A stretch of DNA of 64,000 nt from Lentinula raphanica. Its lineage: Eukaryota > Basidiomycota > Agaricomycetes > Agaricales > Omphalotaceae. The notes beneath the pieces were generated by a model that did not search any database, was not told where the DNA came from, and saw nothing but the letters and a program-made list of their open reading frames with translations. Where the stretch lies: the NCBI GenBank assembly GCA_027919835.1, contig JANVFP010000042.1, positions 1 through 64,000 on the forward strand, read 5' to 3'. Position 1 is the stretch's first letter. Each line of letters starts with the position of its first letter. The position numbers were made by a program, and so were the translations under genes. Of the stretch, positions 40,901 through 52,336 are shown piece after piece.

Positions 40901-42453
40901 TCATATGTAATCGGGAGGCAGCATTCTAGTCTCTAATGAGACTTCAGGCTCCAAAAAGGCTGGACATGTAACTCTTGAAAGTGTACCACCAATGTCCCGA
41001 TCGTCATTCATTACAAGTAACCACCCCGAGATACGCCATTTATGTGTCGTCAGTACTCCCATCAGGATTTCATCGCCTAGATCCTGAATGTGAATAGCGT
41101 CCAAACATGTAACTTCTTTCGCGATCCGTGAGGTATACCACAATACCCCAGTCTCTGCGGAAGCAAGCTCCATATCAACCGCGTTCGTGGAATCAACTTG
41201 ACGGATAGGTGGCAGTGGGTTGGTGTTCCCAAAGTCGAGGAGTTTGTAGAGTCCGGATAGAGACAGTGTTTTGAGAGATGAGAATCGTCCGAGGACTCTT
41301 GCGAGATCGTTCTAGGGTTATGAAAATCAGCATGGACTATGATGGAGAATGGATTTTGAAATGACGAACAACATGATATTTGCATTCATGATTTTTTAAA
41401 TCGAAATCAAGAGCTTCAAGTTTCGGGAATGAAGAGGCAACGAGTGTGAGTATCTCGATTAGAAAGGTACTAGAGGATCCGGAAGTGGTTATCAAGTTCA
41501 ATCCCATGACACACCACTCCTGCGAGGATTGATCATGAGTCTCAGCCCTACGAAGACCAATCCGTTTGATGATGAAGAACTGTGAGAGGTGCTGCCGTCG
41601 TGACTCTTCAATGAAAGAAGTTAGAAACGGAGGTGTATAACGAGCGAAATAGGTTTCTAAATCGTCGAGGAGCCATAGCTCTCTCAGGACCGAATGAGTG
41701 GCCCGGGAAAGCACGGAGAGGAATGAATACGAGACGGAGTCACTGCGTTCCATATGTACCTGGATTTTCTTCACTCCAGAAGAAATCTTATATCCAGACT
41801 GTGAGTTGAGCGAATGGAGTGAGCCGAAAACGAAGAGTTCTAGACAGGCTAACTTCATCCCCCGATCTAGGTATCGTTCGAGGTGAGGAGAGAGGGCCTG
41901 GCCTAGCGTTATGTGACCGAGGACCACTTTTGACAGATCGTGATTGCACATGGATTCGTCAGGTAGGACGTCAACCAGGATCGAGGTAACAGTGGGGAGG
42001 GCAAGGATGGTTTTGAAGAGATTGGTTCTATGCCAACAACTTCGCAGCTCGACACTGAAGAGTTGTTTGAATCCGGGCAATAATTGAGATATGAGTTGAT
42101 CCCCTCTTTCGGAGAAAACATCTATGACGAAGACTCTGTGAAAAGGTCGGTCAGAGAATGGAGAATGATTTCTAGATGAAGCTATAAGCGTACTTCGTAT
42201 ACTTTGAGAATAACGTGACATCCTTCTCCACCAGTCCTGCATCCATGGAATACCTTGTTTTGATGTTTGCAAAGAGGTAAGGTAGGCAGAATTGACGTAG
42301 AGACCGATTGGATAAAGAGAGCGAAATGAGTTCAGGTGATGCCCATTGGAATAAGGACTCTTCGGGCTGCGAGTCTGGAGGATTGGGAGTGTATGCGATG
42401 TAGTCGACGATGGAAGAAAGTAGCTCGTTGGGTAATGACGAGAGCAGGTGCAT
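40901..42453 (-). CDS. F-box-like family protein, copy 6
   Basis: Exons 42453-42194, 42135-41370 and 41311-40901 total 479 codons. It starts MHLLSSLPNELLSSIVDYIAYTPNP; SPELISLSLSNRSLRQFCLPYLF follows. The middle has SERGDQLISQLLPGFKQL, LPDESMCNHDLSKVVLG and a Ser-rich run in GLNLITTSGSSSTF. It ends with the same kind of tail as copy 4 (VSLETRMLPPDYI). The exon 2 frame stays open upstream through intron 1 as a long false ORF; the spliced reading is supported by the other five copies. Confidence 0.83.
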
Positions 42454-42751
42454 GCTGACTTGGGGAGTGACCTTGGAACTCGAAGGAAGGCGACGGACAA
42501 ACGACGAACAAGATAGAGTTGTTCGATGGCTGTGCTAATTGAACGCACTACATGTCCACGTTTCTGCCGTTCCTTTGACTCAGAAAAATCAATCTCGTAC
42601 TGGACAAGTTGCAAGCATCGTGGACAAAGTCTGCAAATACATCTATTTAGTATTCTGAGTGATCGTTGTGTACATCGGAGAAAAATGAGCGTACATAGAT
42701 TACATCTACAAGCTCCAGACTGAGCTCTTCGCCACTTTGTCTGATCAACGT

Positions 42752-44006
42752 TCAACACTCGTCGCGAATGCCATCAGAATCGCGGTCTGATTCTTCGCTA
42801 TCAGCACCACTGTCCTCGTCAGATATGTATTCCCTCTGATGGTTTGGGTTTTCGAATAGAAGATCTTCAGATGCTTCACCATGTTGCTCTGAAAAGTAAC
42901 ACATTACACACAAGGAATTTCAGAGGGCGAGAAAGCGCACGCACTCTTGTCTCTGCGTGATTCCTCCCAGTTCCTCTCTAATTCTTCCATGACCTGATCT
43001 TGAGCCAGAGTGACTTCTCCCGCCGTTGAACATTTTTTGTACTTTTCAAGAAAATGCCTGACGTGTATGATAGTTCAATGACGCGTTTGAAAAGCGGAGG
43101 AAGTATCGTTTCTTACTGACCTGTTCACTTCCCAGAACGACCCGCCCCAGCCGAAACCGGCTAGTAATATCTCTGCATATTCATCGAACCCGGTGATATA
43201 GAACGCAGCCGCAAGAGCTTCGACACAGTTAAGACGCCAGGGTTTGCCATAGTTGGTTGGATTTGTGGCCAGAAGATACGGCACTGAAGGGAAGAAGAAT
43301 CGCTTTGAGAAGGATGGAATGGTTATTTTGGATCGACACGCACATAATCTTTCATGCGGACTAGCTATTTTCCCAAACGGTACATCATCCAGCCGTGCCC
43401 AAGAACATTCCACAACAGCGAGTCCGTTCTGGAGTATGATATCCCGATCTGAAGGAGAGATAACTTGTGTGGCTTGAGGTCTGAACGAAACAAGTTGTCT
43501 TCTCGGTGAGTAATTGAGAGAACTTGTGTATTATGGCTTACGAAACGACGATACCTCGAAACCTCCCTTGACCGATTTTCAGCTCCTTGATAAGACCGAG
43601 ACGTGCAAGTTTCTTGCCAGAGCAACGTCGAGGGTCGCAATGATTGAAGTCCTTGTGAGGAGTTTGAATTCAAGATTGCCTGACGTTGTTTGAGAGCAAC
43701 CCACCCACATCGCAACTGGAACATCGATTCGCCGTGTGTTCTCTTGATCTCCTGAATGACGAAAGTGAGAGTGTAAAACATTGTCCCGTTACCCAGGTTT
43801 AGTGAAGAGATACCATCTGGCAATGCAAGTTCATCCTCCGCAGATTCGATAACACTATCAGGCTTTGAATCGTCGAAGAGTGTGTCTCTGTTCAGTCTCC
43901 CACTATTTCGAGCAGGTCCTCCTCGTGAGCCTCGTTTGGAACCGCGACCAGCCCGCTTTCCTCGAGAAGTGGAACTAAACAATGCTTCTGAGTTTTTCCG
44001 ACCCAT
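42752..44006 (-). CDS. TSR3: 18S rRNA aminocarboxypropyltransferase Tsr3
   Basis: Adds the acp group to the hypermodified pseudouridine of 18S rRNA, a late step of small-subunit maturation, using S-adenosylmethionine. It starts [18 protein letters not shown] with a basic Gly/Arg-rich tail region (ATG at 44006). After two introns come [39 protein letters not shown], then [63 protein letters not shown] and [12 protein letters not shown]. All are signature blocks of Tsr3. The C-terminus is acidic and ends DGIRDEC with TGA at 42752. The joins checked close in phase. Confidence 0.93.
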
Positions 44007-44923
44007 TGCTTAAGACAATGATTTGGAGCTCTGTGTTAGTCTCCCGAGTCAGACTCGTAGATTGATTATCCTTAGAGGACCACGCAAAGACAGTCGATGC
44101 TATCAATCTAGAGTCTGATTTCAAACGCGGGGTCGATCTCGCAGGTCAGCACTATCCTTTTTAGGAAGTGGCTTCTTTTCCCACATGAGCCATCAACTCA
44201 ATCACATGTACAGTTGCAATACACGAACTTCTCGATTCAGGAAGTTTTTTCTTTCTTGAACACCGTCATATACATTGTAGAGTCTTCCAGTAAGCTATCG
44301 CACCTTTCTAATGGATAACTCCAATACGCAATGATGATCTACAACTGTCCGCAACTCAAATGCAAAAAAGAAACGCAAAATTTACTTTATTCAGCTCACT
44401 GATCAACCTGCAGCTCAAGAAAAAGAAGATGAACTGTGCGCTTGGCCCTCTTGAGAGGCCAGAGTATATACTGCAGCACATCTAGGGCATATGTCACGCT
44501 CAAACAGTGGTTAAGGCAGGTAAACGACGCGTTGTGTTTGATTAAGACAGCGTGTGAACGGAGAACGTGATATACACATGATGGCCTAATCAGGCAAGAC
44601 CTGACCTACGGTTCAGACCTGGTTCAGACCCCCAACTTGAAACTAGACTAGCTCTGTGTATGAGCTAGGGATAGAGAGTAAGGTGATAAGATGAAATCAA
44701 GGACGAGAATTGTCAGCTTTGACCAAACTTGCCGTTTCGGCATCTTCCTCTTCCAGTTAGTCGTTTCAACTCAGAGTTCATTCATAGTGCAGTGCATAGT
44801 TCAAGCATTTTTATGTGCATAAGAGCGGGAAACATGCGAGGTAATCGTAATATAAACGACCTGAGCAACTAAAACGAGTAGACATATGTGATACAACCCG
44901 AACGTTTGTTGTGATTCCGGCGT
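44007..44923. other. Non-coding stretch between TSR3 and RPS15
   Basis: TSR3 promoter and RPS15 3' flank. I see no open frame with coding character, repeat or RNA gene. Confidence 0.5.
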
Positions 44924-45760
44924 TTACTTGAGAGGGATGCTACGTTTCGAACAGAAAGTTAGAAGGTTACAAATTGATGAAGGAACAGAACGTACAATCG
45001 GGAAGCTATAGAAGGTAGAGAAAGGACAAGTGAGTAAGACCAAAGCAGATGCCATCGATACTGGAATAATCTTACAGTGTGTTGCACCAATCTACAAAGA
45101 GAGATCAGGATTCAAAGTCGAAAAACATACAAAGAACCAAAACTTACACCCGGGCGACCGTGCTTGACAGGTCTGTATGAGACAGAGAATTCACCAAGAT
45201 AGTGACCAGTCATTTCAGGTTTGATTTCCACCGAGTTGAAAACCTAAATTCCAATAGATCACAATCCAGAAATCATCAGGACAACAGAGTTCTTCTATGA
45301 AGGAAAGAATATGAACCTTTCCGTTATAGATTCCTACAACACTTCCAATCATCTCCGGGACGACAATCATATCGCGCAGGTGTGTCTTCACAACGGCAGG
45401 TTTCTCATTCGGAGGGGCCTCCTTCTTGGCTTTACGCAGCTTCTTGATAAGACCCAAGGGACGACGCTTGAGACCACGTTGGAAGCGACGGCGGGCACGG
45501 GCATGGACGAGTTCGACGAACTAGTCAGATAGAGAAAACGATACGCCGGTCAGCTACTTGGATACCAGACCGATAGTTTCGCCACGTACATCTTCGTTGC
45601 TCATATCCAAAAGCTTATCGAGTTCAACACCACGGTACGAGAACGTCCTGAACGTCCTCTTTTTCTTCATCTCGGCGGCAACAGCGGGGTCGGTAACGTC
45701 AGCCTAGATGAGTGGATTAAATGTCGGCACTAGCAGATAATGATGCAGCATACGCACCAT
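44924..45760 (-). CDS. RPS15: 40S ribosomal protein S15 (uS19)
   Basis: Small-subunit protein near the decoding region. The first coding exon carries only the ATG (45758-45760). The second begins [25 protein letters not shown], then [65 protein letters not shown] and [16 protein letters not shown] follow over short introns. The last exon gives IPLK, with TAA at 44924. It is divergent from RPP2, with about 440 bases between the two starts. Confidence 0.95.
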
Positions 45761-46200
45761 GTTGGATTGAGTGCTGGGGTCTTGAGGCTTAGTCTTGGTA
45801 GCGCTTGCGCTGTTTTTCGAATCGTATCGTCCAGAAACAACTTGTGACTTTGTCACTTGTGACGAACAAGCCACCTATGTCACGTGAGATGTAGCTAGCT
45901 ATCATCTTACCCACGCTTTCGGAAACGCCTTGATTGAATTTTCTTCGTGGAAGAGAGTCAACTATCGTCTAAACCGGTCAGAACCCATTGGTCTTCCGTT
46001 AGGATTAAAAGGCAGGTTTTTTTTTGCTGTACATCTTGCTTCCTCCTTGCCTGACTGACTCTTTCCCCAGTGATCTGTGGCTGCCCCATTCAACAAATAA
46101 AATAACTCGTACTATCAAAAGTAGGGAAACTGCTTTGGTCTGCAACGCCGTATTCTAATGCTCCCTTCTTCAATCCACTTTGTATCGATAACACCTCCAG
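45761..46200. promoter_or_regulatory. Shared promoter region of RPS15 and RPP2
   Basis: Two ribosomal protein genes diverge from this 440-base stretch. It has a T-tract (TTTTTTTTTGC near 46018) and GTCACGTGA near 45880, a palindromic E-box-like word. Common control of the pair is inferred from the layout. Confidence 0.5.
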
Positions 46201-46600
46201 ATGCGTTACATCGCTGCCTACCTGCTTCTCCAAATCGGAGGTAACTCCTCCCCATCTGCTTCCGACATCAAGAAAGTACTCTCTTCTGTCGGTATCGAGG
46301 CTGAGGACGAACGTCTGGACAAGCTCCTCTCCGAGCTTGGCGACAAAGATATCAATGAACTGATTGCCGAGGGATCGTCTAAACTTTCCTCGGTTCCTTC
46401 TGGTGGAGGAGCTGTGGCTGCTTCTGGAGCTGCCCCCGCCGCTGGAGGAGCTGCTCCTGCTGCTGAGAAGGAGGAAGAGAAGGAAGAGGAGAAGGTAAGG
46501 TTCTATTTCAAAGCTCCTTACTTATTCAATGCTGACGATGGCATGTTTTTTTTTACAGGAAGAGTCCGATGATGATATGGGTTTCGGTCTTTTCGACTAG
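46201..46600 (+). CDS. RPP2: 60S acidic ribosomal protein P2
   Basis: Stalk protein that recruits translation factors to the GTPase centre. Two exons, 46201-46494 and 46559-46600, give 111 residues. It begins [15 protein letters not shown], with [18 protein letters not shown]. An Ala/Gly-rich hinge and an acidic run follow, and it ends with the conserved [10 protein letters not shown] tail. P1 would start differently, so P2 is the better name. Confidence 0.97.
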
Positions 46601-47785
46601 GCGTGTCGCTCGGGACGCGAATCGTTATTATCTGTATCAATATTATGTTGTCACGCTTTCAACCTCTACACTCGCTGTCCCCCATTGCTGTGTGCAATAT
46701 ATTGATCAAGTAGTCTCTTCGATCGGCAGTCTTCTGAGTGGTGGATTTGAATACTCTCACTGCGTGAGCTCGAAGGAGCTGATTCGCCCTGTCGCTGGTT
46801 CGAATCTCGATACAGATATAAACTAATCCCTGGGGTGAGTATAATCCCTGACTAGTAACCTCTGGAGTCTGGACATGACTTTCTCGAATTTTGAACTCCT
46901 CATCTATGTCTCTATCGTCCCCTTTGGATTTGGGCTGATCTACACAACAAGACATTCAATCAGTCCGCTCGATTTCGGATATCTGGACCAGTTCCTTACT
47001 ATGGTAGGCCTATCCTCGTGCTGGCCACTCTCATTGAAGAACACAAGTCGCCACCTGGCTTATCTGACTGGGTTGTGGATCACTTGTGAACGTCGTACCC
47101 AACCACTTGACCAATACAAAAACTGAAACTTCACCTACTAATTTGTGCATATCTGTACCCGTCGCAGGCTGCAGCTGGCTACCTCACTAATGTGAAAACT
47201 CCCTTTTAAACCATGAGCATGTTCAGGCATGTTCTCAAGTTTTTAGCGTCATTGAAGGCGCTTAAGATCGGTCTGAGCGTTTAATTTCCTCCTTTCGGGG
47301 GAACGTTCCTTGTTGGGCAGCAGAAATTTCCTCGCGGTGGGGGTCGGGACAATTTCATGTCAGTTTCAGTGTTATTCGAAGGTGTTAATGTGGCACCGGG
47401 CTTCAAAAACAAAACAAAACTTTCGTGAACGAAAACAAGAAGAACTATTAAGATCAAACGAAGGAGAAAGGAAAGTAAAAGATTAATCTATGTAAGTTAC
47501 TGGGCAAGTCGTGAAGATATTATTCTATGAATCAAGTTTAAACTACAGGTTCGTAGAAAGTTGTTCAAGAAAAATGCAAACATTGGGATAACTTATTGAG
47601 ATGAGCGGTGAGCATCCGTGTACAGGTGGGATGACAATGCATGCGCGACTCCAAGAGAAAAGAAGATGTGAAACTGCCGGTACACGCCTCGGACCTGTCC
47701 TTCATTAAGATAAGAGCGATATTCGCCTCGATGAGTAGCAGCAGCTTACTTTTTTTATTCCGATTTCATTCCGATAAATACCGGA
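46601..47785. other. Non-coding stretch downstream of RPP2
   Basis: No gene recognised. Around 46722-46815 there are pol III-like words (CTGAGTGGTGG and GGTTCGAATCT), but they do not fold as a tRNA. The rest looks like 3' flanks of two convergent genes. Confidence 0.45.
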
Positions 47786-48991
47786 CTATGAACGCGGTTT
47801 CTCAGCTAGAATATGATAGCTTGTTGTGATGAGACGCATCCGATCCGCTTGTATGAAAGCCTGACCATCTTGTGTCAGGCGAAGCATCAGAGTCTTAAAA
47901 TGCGGAGGAAGCACGCGGAACTTGACGAGAGCGAGGACCAGTGACTGCAATCGGCGGAAATACCCATCTGCACGTTCGATGAGTGGCGCCTGCAACCCAT
48001 CGATACTCGCGTTATCACTCTTGAGTACGTGAAACCCGGCCTCTTTGAGCGCTGAGTGTAGTTTGTCCACGGTCGGAGTACCCACAGCGCCAATCAAGGG
48101 TTTGATTCTACGCATGAGCTCAGCGTGTTCGGGATTTCCGGAATCGTACGCAGGTAGGCTGACCCAGTCTAGCAATGACAGTTTCGCGCCCGGTTTCAAG
48201 ACACGGAAGATCTCGCGGAAGGTGGCAGGAAGATCTTTGCACAGACTTAACGCCTGTATTTGATAGAACGCGTCGAAGCTCTCGGATTCGAGTTTCAAAG
48301 GTAGGACATTGAAGTCTTGCTGGACGAACTCTAGTGGAAGTTTTCGCTTTGCAGCAAATGCACGCGCGCTGGCGAGTTGGTCGGCATCGAGATTAAGTCC
48401 AGTGACGCGAGCGCCAGTGTATTTGGAGATGTGGGCAGCAACACGACCTCGGCCACATCCGAGGTCAAGTACGTGGTCCCCGGCCTTGAGGTCGATTTCC
48501 CGCGCGACAAACTCCTCGTAAAGAAGCTGATTGTCAAGGATGCCGGCATGAGTGTTCATGACGGGAGGGATGTACATCTTCTCGACCTCTCCTAGAGCAC
48601 AAAGATGGTTCAACACGCTGTAATAGCTGACGAGACAATCATGCACCACGGCGGGATAGTCAGGACCAAGAGTAGCGATCATCTGCGCTTCATCCTCCCA
48701 ATCTAACCCATAAATAACGTAAGAGTTCATAAAGTCGTCCATTTGCTTGGGAGTCAAATTTTTCAATACGCGATAAGAATTACGCATTGTTTTTAACCGT
48801 CCGGGAGAGGCGGAACGGTCGACATCGACAGAAGAGTGGCGTTTGTCCTTGCGACCTTTCTGCACCTGGGTGATGCTGTCTGAGCTGCTGGTACGATCTG
48901 AGCTCCCACTGGGTGTGGCGGCAACGACCTTCATAGGGGTAGGAACTGGTACTGCAGTCTGGATGGCCACGGGCGACGAACGCGTAGACAT
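47786..48991 (-). CDS. SAM-dependent methyltransferase, Erg6-like
   Basis: A single-exon gene of 401 residues. A disordered Ser/Thr-rich N-terminus (about 60 residues) is followed by a class I methyltransferase fold: motif I VLDLGCGRGRVAAHI, then ARVTGLNLDADQLASARAFA, an acidic motif II region FDAFYQIQALSLCKD and FREIFRVLKPGAKLSLLDWV. The arrangement and the YYSVLNHLCALGEV region resemble sterol 24-C-methyltransferases. The usual Erg6 N-terminal block is not clear and the N-terminus is unlike it, so it may be a paralog acting on another lipid or sterol. Stop at 47786. It lacks introns, in contrast to almost all its neighbours. Confidence 0.82.
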   Translation of the reverse strand: MSTRSSPVAIQTAVPVPTPMKVVAATPSGSSDRTSSSDSITQVQKGRKDKRHSSVDVDRSASPGRLKTMRNSYRVLKNLTPKQMDDFMNSYVIYGLDWEDEAQMIATLGPDYPAVVHDCLVSYYSVLNHLCALGEVEKMYIPPVMNTHAGILDNQLLYEEFVAREIDLKAGDHVLDLGCGRGRVAAHISKYTGARVTGLNLDADQLASARAFAAKRKLPLEFVQQDFNVLPLKLESESFDAFYQIQALSLCKDLPATFREIFRVLKPGAKLSLLDWVSLPAYDSGNPEHAELMRRIKPLIGAVGTPTVDKLHSALKEAGFHVLKSDNASIDGLQAPLIERADGYFRRLQSLVLALVKFRVLPPHFKTLMLRLTQDGQAFIQADRMRLITTSYHILAEKPRS

Positions 48992-49538
48992 GGAGGATAT
49001 CGCGTGTCTTTTCGTGAATAAATCTAACTAAAGATGAGTGATCATGAGGGGAAAGGGGAAGGAAAGAAATAATCGTACGATGTGGACTGAAAGAAAGAAG
49101 TGAAGACAAACTTACTGGAACAGGGTTTTATACTTGAGAACCTCATCAATAGACCGTTTATAAATCAAGCTGAGTAAGCGAAGTCAACAGAGATGACGGA
49201 GAGTACGTATGACTCGGATGAACTCCTCTCCTTTTGCTGAAACCCAGACCATTGGTTTCGGCTCCTTTGTCAAATAGAAAACGATGGGGGGAACTTAACT
49301 TCAAAGTCCTTGAAACCGCCGGTTGCTGTCGGTTTTCAATCAACCGGGAAATGTTTGTTGTATCATTTCTAATCGATGGTCAACGTGAGCCAAGAACATT
49401 TCGAACCATATCAGAAGCATGGAATCATAGCTATATTGTTGCACGTAAAGAAAAACATGGGAAGGCATTGATTTTTTAACATGGGTGCAATACAACTCCA
49501 ACAATCGACTTGTACACAGCAAAGCAACACCCAGATCA
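48992..49538. other. Promoter region of the Erg6-like gene
   Basis: This is a spacer between two minus-strand genes. AT-rich, with no gene recognised. Confidence 0.5.
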
Positions 49539-50364
49539 TCACCTGTATCTGCGGAGAGACAGGGTGTTGTGTTTCTTCCACGTCGACCTGGCAGGAGTAT
49601 GATTGTAGCGGTGACCCTTGCCCAACCCACGGTTCTATGAATCATAGTCAGATATTATTAGGAGAAAGAGATCAGAAACCATCCAAACCTTTTTGCCAAT
49701 AGCAGTAAGACCACGAGCCTCACGGCGTTTGTGCACAGGGTTAACGATCCAGTTGATACGTGGGTCACGGCGGACCTGTGAGAGTGATAGTTAGGTTATG
49801 AAGTTGGTATTTCTGGCGCAGTACGTACGGCCTTGTGGTTGGGATCAACGAGGATAACCTCGTAGTACTTGTACACACCGTCTTGGTTGATCCAGTACGA
49901 GTTCAGCACACGAAGATTTCCGCAACGACGACCAACACGCTCCTCAGCGGTACTCCTCAAGCCACGCTGATACTTGAGATGGTTGACACCCTGTCGGACG
50001 GGTTTGCCGTAGGTTGCACCTGGAAATTGAGTGAGGTCGACTCGTGTGTATCCTGGCATACCCAGCACACGTACCCTTAGGGACGGGCTTTTTCCTGTTG
50101 CCCCTACGAACTCGGATACGATAGATGACATATCCCTGCTTGGCCTTGTATCCTAACCGACGAGCTTTGTCGGGACGAGAGGGACGAGAGGCACGGTGAA
50201 TGACATTGAGTTGACGGTATTCCCAGCACCTATGAGTGAGCACATTAGAACAAAGATCAACGCTCAGACACTGATTCAAAGACTCACCGTACTCGGAAAA
50301 GGAATCGTAGAACATCCGACTGTTTCTTTTTGTACAGCTCCGTCACGTATTTGTAGCCTCCCAT
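49539..50364 (-). CDS. RPL15: 60S ribosomal protein L15 (eL15)
   Basis: Large-subunit structural protein. It starts [18 protein letters not shown] (ATG at 50364), then [75 protein letters not shown] and [20 protein letters not shown]. Each intron closes in phase, for example KPVPKG|ATYG around 50060. The last exon reads [20 protein letters not shown] and ends LSLRRYR, with TGA at 49539. Length is normal for the family. Confidence 0.96.
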
Positions 50365-50569
50365 CTTGCGGATGCTGAGTTGGGAAGATTAGGAAAAATT
50401 GCAAGACGACCCAGACGACGACCTCACCTTTTTTGTTGCGACTAGTTAATGTTCTTAATTTCCTTACCACTCAGGAAGTGGCACAGCCACGTACTATACA
50501 GCTGTCTCACGGTCACTCTGTGAAGCTATCACACCCGTGACCGTGACTGCAACTGACTGCAACTGAGTT

Positions 50570-51056
50570 GAGGACCCCTGATAATACGGTTAGAGGTTCA
50601 GTGCCGAGGATACCCATTTTTGGCCCTTTTTCTCAGATGCAAAATTGGCCCAAATTGGCCCTTTTCATGGGACCTCAAAATTTGAGTCCAAATTTGGCCC
50701 TTTTTGTATCGTTCCTATGAAAAATTTTTGAAGTCCTCCCAGGCTTTTGAGAGGTCCCAAAGTTTCCAAAACACAATTTTTCCCAAGTGTATGACATGCA
50801 CTCACCACACAAATGCTCAAGAAGGGTAAAACATGGCAGAGCTAACCCAAAAAAATATTAGTGCTGAACAGCTGGATGATTTGGCCCTTTTGCAATAGAG
50901 GTTCAGCAGGTCTGTCAAATTTGGCCCTTCAGTGTACCGCAGATTTGAGTCAAATTTGGACCAAATTTGGCCCTTTGCATCGTACATATCTCAAAATTTT
51001 ACCTCAAATTTGGCCCTTTGGGAACTTATCCTCTCACAGTATTATCAGGGGTCCTC
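50570..51056. mobile_element. 487-bp MITE-like element with inverted termini and TTTGGCCC repeats
   Basis: The ends are GAGGACCCCTGATAATAC (50570-50587) and its reverse complement at 51039-51056. The similarity continues for 27 bases with two mismatches. Direct repeats TGAGTT at 50564-50569 and 51057-51062 flank it as a 6-base target duplication. The interior has no coding frame but eight copies of TTGGCCC, all in the same orientation, mostly within AAATTTGGCCCTTT. It lies about 200 bases upstream of the RPL15 start. The superfamily is not clear; the inverted termini point to a non-autonomous DNA transposon. Confidence 0.85.
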
Positions 51057-51062
51057 TGAGTT

Positions 51063-52336
51063 GGTGATGTGTGACATTTCGCGTTTCCATTCATGTGCAT
51101 GAACCACGATCATCTGGAAGATTGGACATCGAAATAAACCTACAAATTTGGCGAACTAGATCCTTCTATCTGTATGGTGCATCCTGCTACCTCCTGTTAC
51201 TACCACGAACTTGAACCATCACTTAACGCCTTGAATTCTCGAATACCTCTCGCATACGCACAGAACCGAACTCTATTACTATCAAAGGACGACCGAGCTC
51301 ATGCACAGACAAGTATACATTTGAACGGCCGTCTTACATTCGATTGCAGGGACGCGTGAACTGTTCTATCCTCTTTCTGGTCGTCTCGACAAATGAGGGC
51401 GAAGGCACAAGATTGTAATTCCTTCTGCCACTGCGAGTGATTCATACAGATCCAGTTTGGAGGGCGAGTACAGGGCAGAGAACTGGGACCGAACAGTGAT
51501 TCGAATGAAGGTCAGTACTCATCTTGTTCCGTCAAAGCCTATCGTAACTGTACTGAAAGCTCAAACTATCAGGAAACTCCGCGAATTGTAAGCCAACCTT
51601 GAAAGATCTTCTGCGTGTTTCAAATGTCGAACTTGACCTGGGTGTCAATGACAAGTGAGTCGGTGTTGGAACCTTTCCGGCCTTTGGCCCTGGTGGCGTC
51701 TCTCCCAAAGCTCGATGTAAGGCTGAATTGCATGCGGGGCTTGTATTTTAAGTTGAGTCACGTCAATTTTGTAAACGGTCACTGCAATCCTTTTGGTTGC
51801 ATCCTCTTCATCCCATGGCTAGACTAATACGCGTCGAGCTTGGGATATACCCATTCTGCACAAAGACTGTCGGTCCCAGGTGATGCTCAATATTGGTTGT
51901 CGGCGCGCTACCAGGCTACTCCCTGGTATTCCTTCAGTACAGGCTCCTTGTCAGGAATCAGGGCTTCTTCGGTAGGTACCATGGCCTGTCGCCCGCGACA
52001 GTAGATGAATGTGGGCTAACTCAGATTGACAGCATCATATACTCAATCCACCGCTGAACTGTTACGCTTCAATCAATACACCATGGTCCATGCTGGTCTA
52101 TGTATATCTCACCACCGTGCATAATCCGATTTGGGGCGGATGCGTAAGTTCCCAATTGTTATAACAGGCTACAGGAAGTATTTGAGCTGTCAGTTGAACA
52201 GATCATCATCTCCTATCACTTTGCCGGCGAACGCGATGGAATGATTCTATAAACAATCTCAAACGTATAAAGAGAACTCGAACTCAACTGATGACATTCC
52301 AGTTCCGAACCTGGCCCTTCTTCGTTCGTTTTGAGC
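51063..52336. other. Non-coding stretch upstream of GGT 1
   Basis: Short coding-like fragments appear near 51470-51650 (for example LKDLLRVSNVELDLGVNDK) but do not build a gene. The last ~350 bases (from about 51985) resemble the promoter of GGT 2 (59448-59784), so promoter and gene were duplicated together. Confidence 0.5.

Noticed and set aside
41337..42758. A 473-codon open frame on the minus strand
   Set aside because: It reads through intron 1 and exon 1 of F-box-like copy 6 in the wrong frame. Five paralogs with the same splice sites support the spliced model.
46722..46815. tRNA-like words (CTGAGTGGTGG, GGTTCGAATCT) downstream of RPP2
   Set aside because: The T-stem has mismatches and no matching 5' acceptor strand exists at the right distance.
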